This document shows, piece after piece, positions 1 to 9,059 of a DNA stretch of 64,000 nucleotides. Numbering within the stretch: the stretch's first letter is position 1; every line of letters starts with the position of its first letter. The DNA is from Emticicia agri (GTDB taxonomy: Bacteria; Bacteroidota; Bacteroidia; Cytophagales; Spirosomataceae): assembly GCF_004168285.1 (NCBI RefSeq), contig NZ_SEWF01000003.1, positions 1-64,000 on the forward strand, read 5' to 3'. Below the pieces are notes generated by a model, which made no database searches, was not told the origin of the DNA, and was given only the letters and a program-made list of their open reading frames with translations. The position numbers and the translations under genes were made by a program.

Positions 1-17
1 TAACGTGAATTCGATGT

Positions 18-890
18 TTATTTAATGATGAAAGTAGCTGGTTTAGTCTCATAAAAGCAATATGCAATTAGTCCACCAAAAGTATGAGCCATAGCATTGA
101 TAGGATTTCTATGTCTGGTATGATCTATGTCAAAAACAGTCATTAGAATGTCATTGACAGATTCTATCAAAGCCCGTTTTTTTAGGTTGATTTTGTCTTT
201 TATTTTCATCAGTTTATTTTTCATATTTTTTCTGACTTTAGTAATCAATAAAAGCCCTCTGAGATAGTATTGTTCAAAGAGTTTAGTTAGATATCCTTTA
301 TCACCAAAGCATTGTCCTTTTAGACCATCAAACATATAATTCATAAGTCTGTCATCATTATCAGAGATATTGGCTGGTGTAAGGGCGAAATTAATAATTT
401 GACCTAATTCATTGATTATCAGGTGGGTTTTTAGTCCATAGAACCAACCAGTAGAAGATTTTCCACGACCAGCAAACCCTACAAAGACTTTATTTGAATG
501 AATTCGTCTATTATCACAAACGGGCATTTTCTTACTATCAATAAAATAATTACCCGTCCTAATAGAAAACAAAGAAAGGTATTTTAAGAACATTTGTAAT
601 CTCAGAGTCTGATAGGGAATTAATTCAATAAAACGATTATATGAAGGTATTTTAGGGAAATCTTTCACTAAAACATTCCTTACTAAATCTTGATAATAGT
701 ACTGAAAGCATTTATATCCTGAATAATGATAGAATATAATAAGTGTCAAAATTTCACTATCACTTAAGGTACTTAAGGGTTGGTTTTGGTTTGCAGGTAC
801 CCCCCTTTTTGCTAACCAATTATCAAATAATTGACAGAAATCATCGCATCTCACAAAGATTTCAATTAGCTTATTTTCATTATATTGCAT
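18..890 (-). CDS. IS982-family DDE transposase
   Basis: 290 aa, a full length for the IS982 group. The order of features fits the family: an N-terminal region with VRCDDFCQLFDNW, then the DDE catalytic triad, which I place at D118 (in FIDSKKMPVCD), D197 (in GDKGY) and E243 (in LIESVNDILM). The E is followed by the conserved DIDHTRHRNP stretch near the C-terminus. The enzyme would cut and rejoin the ends of its own element. The ATG lies inside one arm of an 11-bp inverted repeat that could hide the start in a hairpin when the gene is read through from outside. No frameshift or stop is seen. Confidence 0.92.
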   Translation of the reverse strand: MQYNENKLIEIFVRCDDFCQLFDNWLAKRGVPANQNQPLSTLSDSEILTLIIFYHYSGYKCFQYYYQDLVRNVLVKDFPKIPSYNRFIELIPYQTLRLQMFLKYLSLFSIRTGNYFIDSKKMPVCDNRRIHSNKVFVGFAGRGKSSTGWFYGLKTHLIINELGQIINFALTPANISDNDDRLMNYMFDGLKGQCFGDKGYLTKLFEQYYLRGLLLITKVRKNMKNKLMKIKDKINLKKRALIESVNDILMTVFDIDHTRHRNPINAMAHTFGGLIAYCFYETKPATFIIK

Positions 891-961
891 AAGAATTGGG
901 GTGATTTTTGAGGTTTATGGACGGGAATTCATAAATTTCTCATTTTTACTCCAATTCTTAT
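889..961. repeat. Internal inverted repeat upstream of the transposase
   Basis: ATAAGAATTGG at 889-899 is the exact reverse complement of 951-961, and the arms can be extended with a few mismatches (tail ...TTTTTGAG against CTCATTTTT...). The near arm overlaps the transposase ATG at 888-890. This could form an mRNA hairpin that lowers translation of read-through transcripts, a known control on IS elements. The role here is inference. Confidence 0.5.
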
Positions 962-1080
962 TATAACTAATTGAAATACAATATTTTAACCATCGAACTC
1001 ACGTTATATTTAAGTGAATCCGGTTTTTATTGAGGAAGCAAATTTGCTTTTGAATACTACTATTTCTACCTGACAATTCT

Positions 1081-2871
1081 ATGAACATCTGGAGTATATT
1101 TAAGCGTTTACAGCCTTTTGTGAAGCCTTACAGGGGCTTAATTTACTTTGCCTTAATACTTACTTTATTGGGCTCTATTACCGCACAGGTAAACCCCTGG
1201 GTATTGCGTTATACGGTTGACACTATTCAAGGCATGTTAGATAAACATCTGACGATTCAACAAGGCTATCCACTACTATTAGAGATTACCTTAATTCTTT
1301 GCATTAAAGAAGTAATCAACTCCTTTATCACTTTCGGGCAGAAATTTTATGGTGAAAAAATCAGGATAAATATTTCGAGCGATTTATCGCAGGAGGTAGT
1401 TAACAGAATTCTGAGCTATCAGATGGCTTTTTATGCCGACAGCGAAAACCAGAAAGGTAAGCTACAGACACGCATTGACAGGGGCGTTGAAAGCCTCACG
1501 AAGCTGGTTCAGAACTTTTTCATTGATATTCTCCCGCTTTTTGCCAACTCAATCATGGCTTTGATAGTGATGTACACTGCCAATGTTTATGTGGGTTTGG
1601 TTGCTACGATAATTCTGCCTGTTTATTTCTGGATAAGTTATGTACAGGCTGATAAATTACAGGGAGTGAGAAGAAAACTAAAGTTTCAACGAGAAAATAA
1701 GAGTAATGGTATTATTAATCTGATAGAGTCTATTGTCGTAATCAAATCATTTGTAAGAGAAAAATATGAAGAGACTAAGCAATATGGTTTACAAATGAAG
1801 TTGATGGACTTGCAGTTGACTACCCGCCGAACCAACTTTTTGTTTGATGCTATCAAGAGTTTTGTAGAGCAGATAGGCGTAGTGTTGATTATTATTCTGA
1901 CGGCTTATCTGGTTTTAGACCGGCAAATCTCTATTGGGGCTATTATGTTTCATATTATGCTCTTCAATAATGTTTCGGCACCTATCCGCCAGTTGCATCG
2001 TATTTATGATGAAATGAACGATGCGCTTACTTATTCAGAAGGTTTTTTTGATATTTTAGATAGTAAGAAAGCTATTGAAAAAACAGGTACTTTTCAGCCG
2101 GTCCAAATTAAAGGAGACTATTTATTGAAGAATGTGAATTTCACGTACCCGAATGGAACAAAGGCGTTAAATGATATATCTATTGAAATTGAAAATGGAA
2201 AAACAACTGCTTTAGTTGGGCTTTCAGGAGCGGGTAAGAGTACATTGATTAATCTTTTAGTGAAATTTTATGCGCCTGATTCGGGACAAATATTGTTAGA
2301 TGATATAGATTTAGCAAAATATGATACGCAAGTATTGCGTGATGATATAGGGATGGTTTTACAGAAAAACCATATTTTCAAAGGAAATATTGAAGAGAAT
2401 ATCCGCTATGGCCAGATGACTGCATCTAAGGAAGAAATCATGGAAGCGGCTAAACAGGCTTCTTTGCATGAACAGATTATGGAACTACCCGATAAATATG
2501 AATCAGATGCACAACTTTTATCAGGCGGGCAACAACAACGCATAGCTATTGCCCGCTTATTTCTGAAGAATCCACCGATAATTATTTTAGATGAACCCAC
2601 GGCCAGCCTTGATGCCATTGCTACTGAGCAGATTAAAAATAGTCTGGATGCTATTAAGAAAGGGCGTACGGTAGTGATTATCTCTCATAGCTTATCGCAG
2701 ATTATTGATTCAGATAAGATTGTTGTGATGAAAAAGGGTAGGATAGTTGAACAAGGAGTTCATCAGGATTTATATGAAAAAAATGGTGTCTATCGGGAAA
2801 TTTTCGATGCCTCTGCCAGAAGTCTGAATTTAGAAAAAATAGCCAAGACATTTGATATTGACGAACATTAA
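1081..2871 (+). CDS. MsbA-like ABC transporter, fused permease and ATPase
   Basis: 596 aa half-transporter that would work as a homodimer in the inner membrane, exporting a lipid, drug or peptide. Residues about 15-310 form the six-helix exporter domain, beginning with FVKPYRGLIYF. Residues about 345-580 are the nucleotide-binding domain with Walker A GLSGAGKS (380-387), signature LSGGQ (480-484), Walker B IIILDEP (500-506) and the H-loop histidine in ISHS. All catalytic residues are present. It stands alone, 75 bp after the IS982 end, so the insertion may have displaced or altered its promoter. The substrate cannot be read from the sequence. Confidence 0.9.
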   Translation: MNIWSIFKRLQPFVKPYRGLIYFALILTLLGSITAQVNPWVLRYTVDTIQGMLDKHLTIQQGYPLLLEITLILCIKEVINSFITFGQKFYGEKIRINISSDLSQEVVNRILSYQMAFYADSENQKGKLQTRIDRGVESLTKLVQNFFIDILPLFANSIMALIVMYTANVYVGLVATIILPVYFWISYVQADKLQGVRRKLKFQRENKSNGIINLIESIVVIKSFVREKYEETKQYGLQMKLMDLQLTTRRTNFLFDAIKSFVEQIGVVLIIILTAYLVLDRQISIGAIMFHIMLFNNVSAPIRQLHRIYDEMNDALTYSEGFFDILDSKKAIEKTGTFQPVQIKGDYLLKNVNFTYPNGTKALNDISIEIENGKTTALVGLSGAGKSTLINLLVKFYAPDSGQILLDDIDLAKYDTQVLRDDIGMVLQKNHIFKGNIEENIRYGQMTASKEEIMEAAKQASLHEQIMELPDKYESDAQLLSGGQQQRIAIARLFLKNPPIIILDEPTASLDAIATEQIKNSLDAIKKGRTVVIISHSLSQIIDSDKIVVMKKGRIVEQGVHQDLYEKNGVYREIFDASARSLNLEKIAKTFDIDEH

Positions 2872-2875
2872 AAAA

Positions 2876-2896
2876 GAGGTAAGTTTTGCTTACCTC
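2876..2896. terminator. Bidirectional hairpin terminator
   Basis: GAGGTAAG at 2876-2883 pairs perfectly with CTTACCTC at 2889-2896 across a 5-nt loop. It lies between two convergent genes, the ABC exporter and the oxidoreductase, and has A- and T-rich flanks. Confidence 0.7.
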
Positions 2897-2920
2897 TCAG
2901 TTATAAAGAAATAAAAACTT

Positions 2921-4288
2921 CTAAACCTTTTTTGGATCCGGGTGAATATAAGGTTTGCGATACGGACGAGCCAAAAGACCATTGGCTTCACGGTCGCCTA
3001 CTATTTCACGTTTTATGGGGTCATAGACTATCGGGCGGCCTGTTTGCATAGAAATATTAGCTAACAAACAACTGGCTGTTGAGATATGCCCCTGTTCAAT
3101 GTCAGCTACCGGTCTGCCTTTGTTTTCGATAGCAGCTATAAAATCTAACATGTGCAAGCGTGTAGCCGGAGCTGCATTCAATTCTATTCTTTCTTCTGTC
3201 AAATCTTCCGGGTATTTTTCTCTTTCATAGACCACATCCTTATGGATTTTTTCTCCTTTACCCTGTGGGATAAAGTCATAAGCCATTGTACTTGCCCATA
3301 ATGTGCCTTTTTCGCCATATAAAGTAAACGACCAAGGATAGTCAGGATTGTTTGGTGTACCCCATGTACGGTGTTGCCATACACAGTTTAGTTCTGGATA
3401 TTCAAAAATAGCCGATTGGGTGTCTTCAATATTCGATTTTCCTTCTTTTTGTACATAAATGCCCCCTGTTGAAGAAATTTTGGTAGGCCAGCCTAATTTC
3501 AGCATCCAACGCACGGTGTCAAACATATGGATACACATATCACCCATAATTCCATTGCCATATTCTTTAAATGTACGCCACCAACGGATATGTGGTAAGC
3601 CATCATAAGGGCGCATAGGAGCAGGCCCTGTCCACATCTCATAATCTAAAAAATCAGGTACAGCCTGTACAGGAGGATTGCCATTGTTTCTCATATGGAA
3701 ATAGCAACACATTTCAACATGCGAAACTTTGCCTAACAAGCCCGCATCAACAATGTTCTTTTTGGCATCTATCAGGTGTGGTGTGCTTTTACGTTGAGTA
3801 CCTACCTGCACTACTTTATTATATTTACGGGCGGCAGCCACCATTGCTTCACCCTCCATTACATCAACACTAATAGGTTTTTGTACATATACATGGGCAC
3901 CTGCTTTTACAGCATCAATCATATTCAGTGCATGCCAGTGGTCGGGTGTACCTACCAGTACAATATCCAATTGATTATCAGCCAGTAATTTTTTGTAATC
4001 GGTATATAATTTGGGTACTTTGCCTGACTTCTGGCGTTGACCTACCAATTTTCCGGCAGCCTCAAGCATATTTTTGTCAACGTCGCAAAGTGCTACTACT
4101 TCAACAGGAGCCACTTGAATCAGTCGGAACAAATCACTTTTGCCGTACCAGCCTGTACCAATTAATGCGACACGATAGGCACTTGGTGGATTGATAAGGT
4201 CCATGCCTCTTGCACCAAAAGTAGATAAGGCAAGCGAGGCAGACGCCCCTTGCATGAAGCGTCGTCGGTTAATATTAAAGTTATTCAT
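2921..4288 (-). CDS. Gfo/Idh/MocA-family oxidoreductase with Tat signal
   Basis: 455 aa. The N-terminus NRRRFMQGASASLAL is a twin-arginine export signal, so the protein should be folded with its nucleotide cofactor and exported to the periplasm. The Rossmann fold starts with VALIGTGWYGKSDLF (about residues 38-52). Later segments VGTPDHWHALNMID and HVYVQKPIS contain the family's usual EKP-like lysine. This exported clade is common in Bacteroidota and acts on sugars or inositol-like compounds; the exact substrate is unknown. It is transcribed alone and convergent with the ABC exporter. Its start is fixed by the signal peptide. Confidence 0.88.
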   Translation of the reverse strand: MNNFNINRRRFMQGASASLALSTFGARGMDLINPPSAYRVALIGTGWYGKSDLFRLIQVAPVEVVALCDVDKNMLEAAGKLVGQRQKSGKVPKLYTDYKKLLADNQLDIVLVGTPDHWHALNMIDAVKAGAHVYVQKPISVDVMEGEAMVAAARKYNKVVQVGTQRKSTPHLIDAKKNIVDAGLLGKVSHVEMCCYFHMRNNGNPPVQAVPDFLDYEMWTGPAPMRPYDGLPHIRWWRTFKEYGNGIMGDMCIHMFDTVRWMLKLGWPTKISSTGGIYVQKEGKSNIEDTQSAIFEYPELNCVWQHRTWGTPNNPDYPWSFTLYGEKGTLWASTMAYDFIPQGKGEKIHKDVVYEREKYPEDLTEERIELNAAPATRLHMLDFIAAIENKGRPVADIEQGHISTASCLLANISMQTGRPIVYDPIKREIVGDREANGLLARPYRKPYIHPDPKKV

Positions 4289-4510
4289 TAGAAATTGAGG
4301 GGGTTGACTTTGATGGTTTTAAAATCTACCAATTTTAAGAATTTTTCTTAACACTTTTATGAGTTTCAGCAGATACTTAAAAAAATAATAACAAAATATA
4401 GGTTAGAAACCCAAAGCATTCAAGGGTACAGACAGGCTAATATAGACTATTCTACTGTATTCAACGACCAATGGTAAGATTATAGGAAAGATGCCTTGGC
4501 ATGAGCCAAT

Positions 4511-4541
4511 AAAAAAGGCCATAGAAGCTCTATGACCTTTT
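4511..4541 (-). terminator. Terminator of the haem-uptake operon
   Basis: An imperfect hairpin (CATAGA at 4520-4525 pairing with TCTATG at 4529-4534, extended by GG/CC and A/T pairs around one mismatch). On the minus strand it is followed by a run of six T. It lies 28 bp past the stop of the HmuY-like gene. The remaining bases between 4289 and 4510 are AT-rich and I see nothing else in them. Confidence 0.65.
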
Positions 4542-4568
4542 CTGCACTGTTTTATTCTAACTCTATTT

Positions 4569-5945
4569 TTATTTTTTCTTCACTAATTTGTATTCAATTA
4601 CTGGTTTTCCACGCTCTCCACCGTCAGCTGCAAGACCCATACTTACAAATTTCAATTTATAGATATTGCCAAGTGGGTCTTTGATTACATAGAAACGGTC
4701 TTTTCTGATACCTGCTGTAGTACCAGGTGCGGTTGAGCGCCATTTGCTACCAATTGCATCTCTTGTTTTAACAAAAGTAGTAGTAGCAATATTTGCTTCT
4801 GCATAGTTGGCATAAGTAACTGTGCTTTCAAGCACTTCGGCTGCTTCTGCTCCGGCAGCATAGTTAAGCAATACGAAATCCTGGAACCAGTATGGTGTAG
4901 GAGGTACAGTACCTGCATTTGAAGTGCTGTATCCCCACTGAATATCCCAGTTAACTTTACGTGGCTCTACCTCTGCTGTTTTACCTGTTTCCAAAGACAA
5001 GAAAGTAAAGTTTACGTCGGCATTTTTAGCAATGTCAACTGTTTGAATGGTTGTTTCACCAATTCTGGCAAATTGTACTTTGTAACCTTCGCCATTACGG
5101 TTTACTTTTACTTTAAACCATTTGCTTTTGGTTTTGCTTCCTTCAAAGCTTACTAAATATACTTTGTTTTGTGCTTCTGTAGCTGAAACTTCTGCAAAAA
5201 CTGTTTTAGTAAGGTCTCCGTCCCAAGAATCTGCTAAAGCAAGTGTGCCTTCTCCACCCGGTGCGAAATCAAGATTTGGTACTGAAGTAGTATCAGCCAG
5301 AGTTACCGCTGCAATATCTGTTTTAGCAGTTGGAGCAGCCGATGATTGGTAGCCCGGATTCAGGATTACTCTGAATTGTCCGCCTTGATAGAAACCTAAG
5401 TTCCAGCTTTTTCTGTTGACAGCCGTAGAAGTATTTGCGCTCAAGTCGGCATATACAGCGTTTGTATAGTTCGATTCAGCAGTTTTACCTTCTAATGTCA
5501 AGGTACTTCCTGTTGAAGTGATAGCCGCAAAGCTTAATTTCAATTCAGTACTATTGCCAGTTAATACAGGGCTACCTACTGAAGTCATTTTAAGTGTCAG
5601 GGTTTCATCACCGTTCAAAAATACATTTGCTTTTTTCTTTACTTTGAAAGACACACCCGATTGTCCGGCAGGGATTGTTACGTTTAATACGTTGTTAACG
5701 GCTGCAGGTTCTGTTACGAACTCCTTATCGTAGGTTACTAAATATGGAGTTAATTGAATACTTATAGGAATAGCTACATCAGCAGCCCGACTCAATGAGA
5801 TTTGAACAGTAGCTTCTTCTCCGTCAATACCTTGTGTAGCAGTGGTAAATCCGGCTAAATTGTCAGGCAATTCTACATCTTCTTTGCATGCTCCCAGCAC
5901 TACAATACCACATATAATAAGAAATTTGTTGAATAAACGATTCAT
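4569..5945 (-). CDS. HmuY-family haem-binding lipoprotein (predicted)
   Basis: 458 aa with a lipoprotein signal ending VVLGAC (Cys20). Residues about 28-140 look like a beta-sandwich of Calx-beta type (ATVQISLSRA ... GDETLTLKM). After that come HmuY-like blocks: YADLSANTSTAVNRKSWNLGF followed by FRVILNPG, then later FLSLETGKTAEVEPRKVNWD and, near the C-terminus, RFYVIKDPLGNIYKLKFVSM. HmuY proteins sit on the cell surface and pass haem to a TonB receptor. This one is about twice the length of the Porphyromonas protein (about 216 aa). It is 36 bp downstream of a TonB receptor gene in the same direction, which supports the assignment. Haem ligands cannot be identified by eye. Confidence 0.72.
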   Translation of the reverse strand: MNRLFNKFLIICGIVVLGACKEDVELPDNLAGFTTATQGIDGEEATVQISLSRAADVAIPISIQLTPYLVTYDKEFVTEPAAVNNVLNVTIPAGQSGVSFKVKKKANVFLNGDETLTLKMTSVGSPVLTGNSTELKLSFAAITSTGSTLTLEGKTAESNYTNAVYADLSANTSTAVNRKSWNLGFYQGGQFRVILNPGYQSSAAPTAKTDIAAVTLADTTSVPNLDFAPGGEGTLALADSWDGDLTKTVFAEVSATEAQNKVYLVSFEGSKTKSKWFKVKVNRNGEGYKVQFARIGETTIQTVDIAKNADVNFTFLSLETGKTAEVEPRKVNWDIQWGYSTSNAGTVPPTPYWFQDFVLLNYAAGAEAAEVLESTVTYANYAEANIATTTFVKTRDAIGSKWRSTAPGTTAGIRKDRFYVIKDPLGNIYKLKFVSMGLAADGGERGKPVIEYKLVKKK

Positions 5946-5981
5946 GGGATTTAAAACTTTGGTTTGTATTAGAAAAAATAA

Positions 5982-8264
5982 TTAATGCTTTGATAATTGT
6001 GCGGTCAGCCCCAGAAAATAAGAGCGCCCGTAAGACATAGGCACTGCTCCGCCGCCTGAACTATGCGCACCACCTGAGTCCACGGCGGAATTGTTTACAC
6101 GCGTTACATTAAACAGGTTTTTAACACCTGCTAACAACGAGAAGTTTTTATAGAAAACTTTATTGAAAGTCAGGTCAGAGGTATGAAAGCCGGAAGTTTC
6201 AGCCAATCGTGTCTGCAAGCCTGACTCGGTTGAGATAGCCTGATAGCTTGGTTGTTTACCTGTATATTTATAGAATAAACTGATGCTTGCGGCAATTTTA
6301 GGAAATGTGTAACGGACATTGGTATTTATTTCACTTGACCATACAAATTCTGGAAGACTCTCTGTAGTTGAGAAACGATTGAAACGACCTATGTATGAAT
6401 AGCCTAATGTTGCCTGAAGATTTTCCCAGTATAAGGTATTAGTCCAGGTTGTACCAGTAGTTTTATACAAGTCTACATTCAGATAAGTTGATACTTTGGT
6501 ATCATTAGGGTCAACACCAATTGAAATCAGGTTATTGAATACATTATAAAAACCGCCCAAGGTAGAGTTCAGACGAAATTTAGGTTTTTCGATTAACTGA
6601 TAAGATAAAAATGTGTTGAAGCTATTAGAGTTTTCAGCTTTCAGGTTTGTGTTTCCTCTGATAGAGTGGTTGCTGTCGAAGAAAGTGAAATATAACTCAC
6701 GCAAGGCCGGGGAACGGAAACCTCTTGCATAGGCCATTCTTAAATCAAGACCTTTAGCTAATGTAAATTTGGTATTGATAGATGGAATGACAGGTGGGGC
6801 ATCGTAAACAGAGTTTTTGATAAATCTTAAACCCGGACGAATGTTTATATTGGTGTTTAGTCTTAATTCGGAAGAAGCAAAATAGGCAAATTCGCTAATG
6901 GTTGGTGTGCCTTGAATCCTTGCTCCTGCACTTGAATTGATATTTGCTTCTAACCCATGTTGCAAAGAGATTTTTGAAGAGAACTTATGCTGACTTGTTA
7001 CCCGTGCAAATGTTGTCTGAAAAATAGCTTTATCCTGTGCGCCTGAGGTCAATGATAATGTTCTTCTGTCTCTTACCAAATCAATATCAGTTGTTTGGGT
7101 TTGTCTGCTATAATCGGTGTAAGAAGCCGCTAAATTCAGACTATTTTTAGTATTAAACTGGTATTCGCCCTGTACCTGATGGAACCAGCGATTGGTAATA
7201 TAGTATTGGTCTGTTGCTGAAAGATTGTTGGTTTGGGTACTGATGTAAGTATTTCCCAGACTTTTCAGTGTTTCGTTTGTGCCATTAAAACGGTACCAGC
7301 CATTAAATTTCTGTGTCCGATAAGATATGCCTGCAGTGGTAAGATATTGTTCTTTAGGCATCCATTCTTTAGACCTTCCAGTTGAGAGACCTTGCCAGCC
7401 ACCAAAGAAATTTCTCGTGAAATTACCGGATAACTGCAAGCCTTTTTTCTGCCATGCCAAGCCTAAAAACTCATTGTGTGTGCCTTCTCCCTGAAAGGCC
7501 TGATATTCATTGCCAGCAGTTTCTTCCTGTGCTCTGGCTGTAAGTGTCCAGTTTGCACCTTCTTCACCTTTTTTAGTAATAATATTAATAACTCCTGCCA
7601 AGGCATCAGAACCATAAGTTACTGACATAGGCCCTTCTACAATCTCTATTCTATCAATAATATTAATATCAATCTGTCCGATACTTTCACGTGTTGACCC
7701 TCTATCGACTAATGGGACACCATCTAATAATACCTTTACATTCTGGCCTGACATGCCCATTAGTTGCACATCAGTAGTACCCAGAGTTAAATCGTTTGAG
7801 AAACGCATACCTAATTCTGTATTCAGAACAGTCTGGATATTGGTAGCACCTCGTAATCTGATTTGTTCGTTGGTAATGGTACGTACCTGATAAACAGAGT
7901 TTCGAACTGATTGCGGGTCGAACTGTCCAGTAATGACTACGTCTTGTAATTCGTTGTTTTTTTCGTCTAATGTAATTGTACCAAGCCCAACAATTTCTTC
8001 TGCTTTTACTTCAATTACTTTCTCAAAAGACTTATAGCCAATGAATTGTATAACCAGTGTTTGTTTGCCGGCCGGAGCCTTGAGTGAAAAACTTCCATCA
8101 GCCTGTGTCAACTGACCTAACCGTGTATTTTTGAGTATAACCGATGCACCTGCTACCACGCCATTATTATCAATTACTTTGCCTTCAATTTTTCCTGAAC
8201 GTTCTTGTGTGTGAGCAGTAATAGCAATGTTGAATATGAATAAGAATAGATAAAGAAACCTCAT
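5982..8264 (-). CDS. TonB-dependent outer-membrane receptor (haem/iron type)
   Basis: 760 aa. Signal peptide up to about residue 19 (AITAHTQ), a carboxypeptidase-like regulatory domain (GKIEGKVIDNNGVVAGASV, residues about 24-105), a plug with VLLDGVPLVDRGSTRESIGQID and the block IEIVEGPMSVTYGSDALAGVINIIT (about 205-232), then the 22-strand barrel ending in LGLTAQLSKH. It would import a ligand across the outer membrane with TonB energy. Its partner is the HmuY-like lipoprotein directly downstream, so haem is the likely ligand. It is preceded by a clear -33/-7 promoter with two identical 13-bp palindromes, which suggests metal- or haem-dependent repression. Confidence 0.85.
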   Translation of the reverse strand: MRFLYLFLFIFNIAITAHTQERSGKIEGKVIDNNGVVAGASVILKNTRLGQLTQADGSFSLKAPAGKQTLVIQFIGYKSFEKVIEVKAEEIVGLGTITLDEKNNELQDVVITGQFDPQSVRNSVYQVRTITNEQIRLRGATNIQTVLNTELGMRFSNDLTLGTTDVQLMGMSGQNVKVLLDGVPLVDRGSTRESIGQIDINIIDRIEIVEGPMSVTYGSDALAGVINIITKKGEEGANWTLTARAQEETAGNEYQAFQGEGTHNEFLGLAWQKKGLQLSGNFTRNFFGGWQGLSTGRSKEWMPKEQYLTTAGISYRTQKFNGWYRFNGTNETLKSLGNTYISTQTNNLSATDQYYITNRWFHQVQGEYQFNTKNSLNLAASYTDYSRQTQTTDIDLVRDRRTLSLTSGAQDKAIFQTTFARVTSQHKFSSKISLQHGLEANINSSAGARIQGTPTISEFAYFASSELRLNTNINIRPGLRFIKNSVYDAPPVIPSINTKFTLAKGLDLRMAYARGFRSPALRELYFTFFDSNHSIRGNTNLKAENSNSFNTFLSYQLIEKPKFRLNSTLGGFYNVFNNLISIGVDPNDTKVSTYLNVDLYKTTGTTWTNTLYWENLQATLGYSYIGRFNRFSTTESLPEFVWSSEINTNVRYTFPKIAASISLFYKYTGKQPSYQAISTESGLQTRLAETSGFHTSDLTFNKVFYKNFSLLAGVKNLFNVTRVNNSAVDSGGAHSSGGGAVPMSYGRSYFLGLTAQLSKH

Positions 8265-8280
8265 TCTGTATATTGTTTTT

Positions 8281-8293
8281 ATTTAGACTAAAT
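8281..8293. promoter_or_regulatory. Downstream operator palindrome of the haem receptor
   Basis: ATTTAGACTAAAT is a 13-bp palindrome except for its central base. An identical copy lies at 8322-8334, 41 bp away, which is about four helical turns. This copy lies just after the predicted transcription start of the receptor gene. The TTTAG-N-CTAAA half-sites resemble those of DtxR/IdeR-type iron repressors; naming the regulator is inference. Confidence 0.6.
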
Positions 8294-8306
8294 ATAAATA
8301 ATTATG

Positions 8307-8339
8307 CAAATGTAATAGTTTATTTAGACTAAATCCAAA
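8307..8339 (-). promoter_or_regulatory. Promoter of the TonB receptor / HmuY operon
   Basis: On the minus strand TACATTTG (8307-8314) matches the Bacteroidota -7 consensus TAnnTTTG, and TTTG (8336-8339) gives the -33 element with a 21-bp spacer. The upstream palindrome at 8322-8334 fills the spacer, so a bound repressor would block sigma factor directly. Confidence 0.65.
8322..8334. promoter_or_regulatory. Upstream operator palindrome of the haem receptor
   Basis: Second exact copy of ATTTAGACTAAAT, placed between the -33 and -7 boxes of the receptor promoter. Two identical sites, one in the core promoter and one at the start of the transcript, are a typical repressor layout. Confidence 0.6.
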
Positions 8340-8473
8340 TAAAAAAATAAAAAATTCCAAATATTGAATTCGTGATTAAAATGTTTAAGATGAGAATGGG
8401 TAATGCTTAATCATCGGCAGGTTATTGCAGGTTGCTTGAAAACTGTGATGGTTAGAGGTAGGTACATAAGAAA

Positions 8474-8506
8474 AACAGCATCGCTCCAGAAAGAAGCGAT
8501 GCTGTT
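8474..8506 (-). terminator. Terminator of the small secreted protein gene
   Basis: A perfect 12-bp stem (AACAGCATCGCT at 8474-8485 with its complement at 8495-8506) and a 9-nt loop. On the minus strand it is followed by five T, and it lies 60 bp past the stop at 8566. It separates this gene from the haem receptor operon. Confidence 0.8.
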
Positions 8507-8565
8507 ATGACAAAGGTTTTGTGGGGACTATAAATTATTGGTTGTTTGACTGTAATTCATGGTGA

Positions 8566-8958
8566 TTAACGATTTTGTGCTAATGTTGCACCACGATTAA
8601 TTTGTGTTTTGATAACAAAACTTTGAGTTGCTTTTTCTGTTGGTGTCTGAACAACGAAAGTGTACTCGCCATCTACTAAATTAGTAAGATTAAATGCTTT
8701 TGAATATTGCGCATCACCTGAGGCATATTCGTTGTAGTAAACGGTATTATCCTTATCTACTAAAAATATCTGCGCTTTTTGTTTATTCGGATTTTCGAAT
8801 GACAATTTGAAACGTAGGCTTCCTAAGTTCTGAACATTTAGATTAGCTACCTTCTCTGCTGCACTTACTTTCCCGTTTGAAGTGCCTTTGTTTGTTTGTG
8901 CAAAGCTTGTGCTTGCTGATGTTGCGATGATTGCGATTGCTACAATTAGTGCTTTCAT
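8566..8958 (-). CDS. Small secreted protein of unknown function, DUF3244-like
   Basis: 130 aa. A signal peptide ends at about STSFAQ (residue 21). The mature part of about 109 residues reads as one small beta-sandwich: LRFKLSFENPNKQKAQIFLVD, then TVYYNEY, then DGEYTFVVQTPTEKATQSFVI. This pattern resembles the DUF3244 fold and T9SS C-terminal sorting domains, but here it stands alone. Such proteins are often abundant in the periplasm of Bacteroidota. It has its own promoter and terminator and is not clearly part of the haem operon. No catalytic motif is visible. Confidence 0.7.
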   Translation of the reverse strand: MKALIVAIAIIATSASTSFAQTNKGTSNGKVSAAEKVANLNVQNLGSLRFKLSFENPNKQKAQIFLVDKDNTVYYNEYASGDAQYSKAFNLTNLVDGEYTFVVQTPTEKATQSFVIKTQINRGATLAQNR

Positions 8959-9059
8959 AATTTTCTTTGAATTTTGTTTTCTATTGGAGTAAATACTTAA
9001 AAGATTAAACTAAAAAAAGTTATACCATTTATTGCCTCCTCTGAAAACCTTTGTTGATG

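Larger units (their letters stand above)
1..1006 (-). mobile_element. IS982-family insertion sequence (left end at or beyond the window edge)
   Basis: A single transposase gene is flanked by 16-bp terminal inverted repeats with one mismatch. The left end reads TAACGTGAATTCGATG at 1-16 and the right end at 991-1006 is the reverse complement of TAACGTGAGTTCGATG. The element may start a few bases before position 1, so the target-site duplication cannot be checked. The transposase is intact, so the copy could still be active. A second, internal inverted repeat lies just before the transposase start (889-899 against 951-961). Confidence 0.85.
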
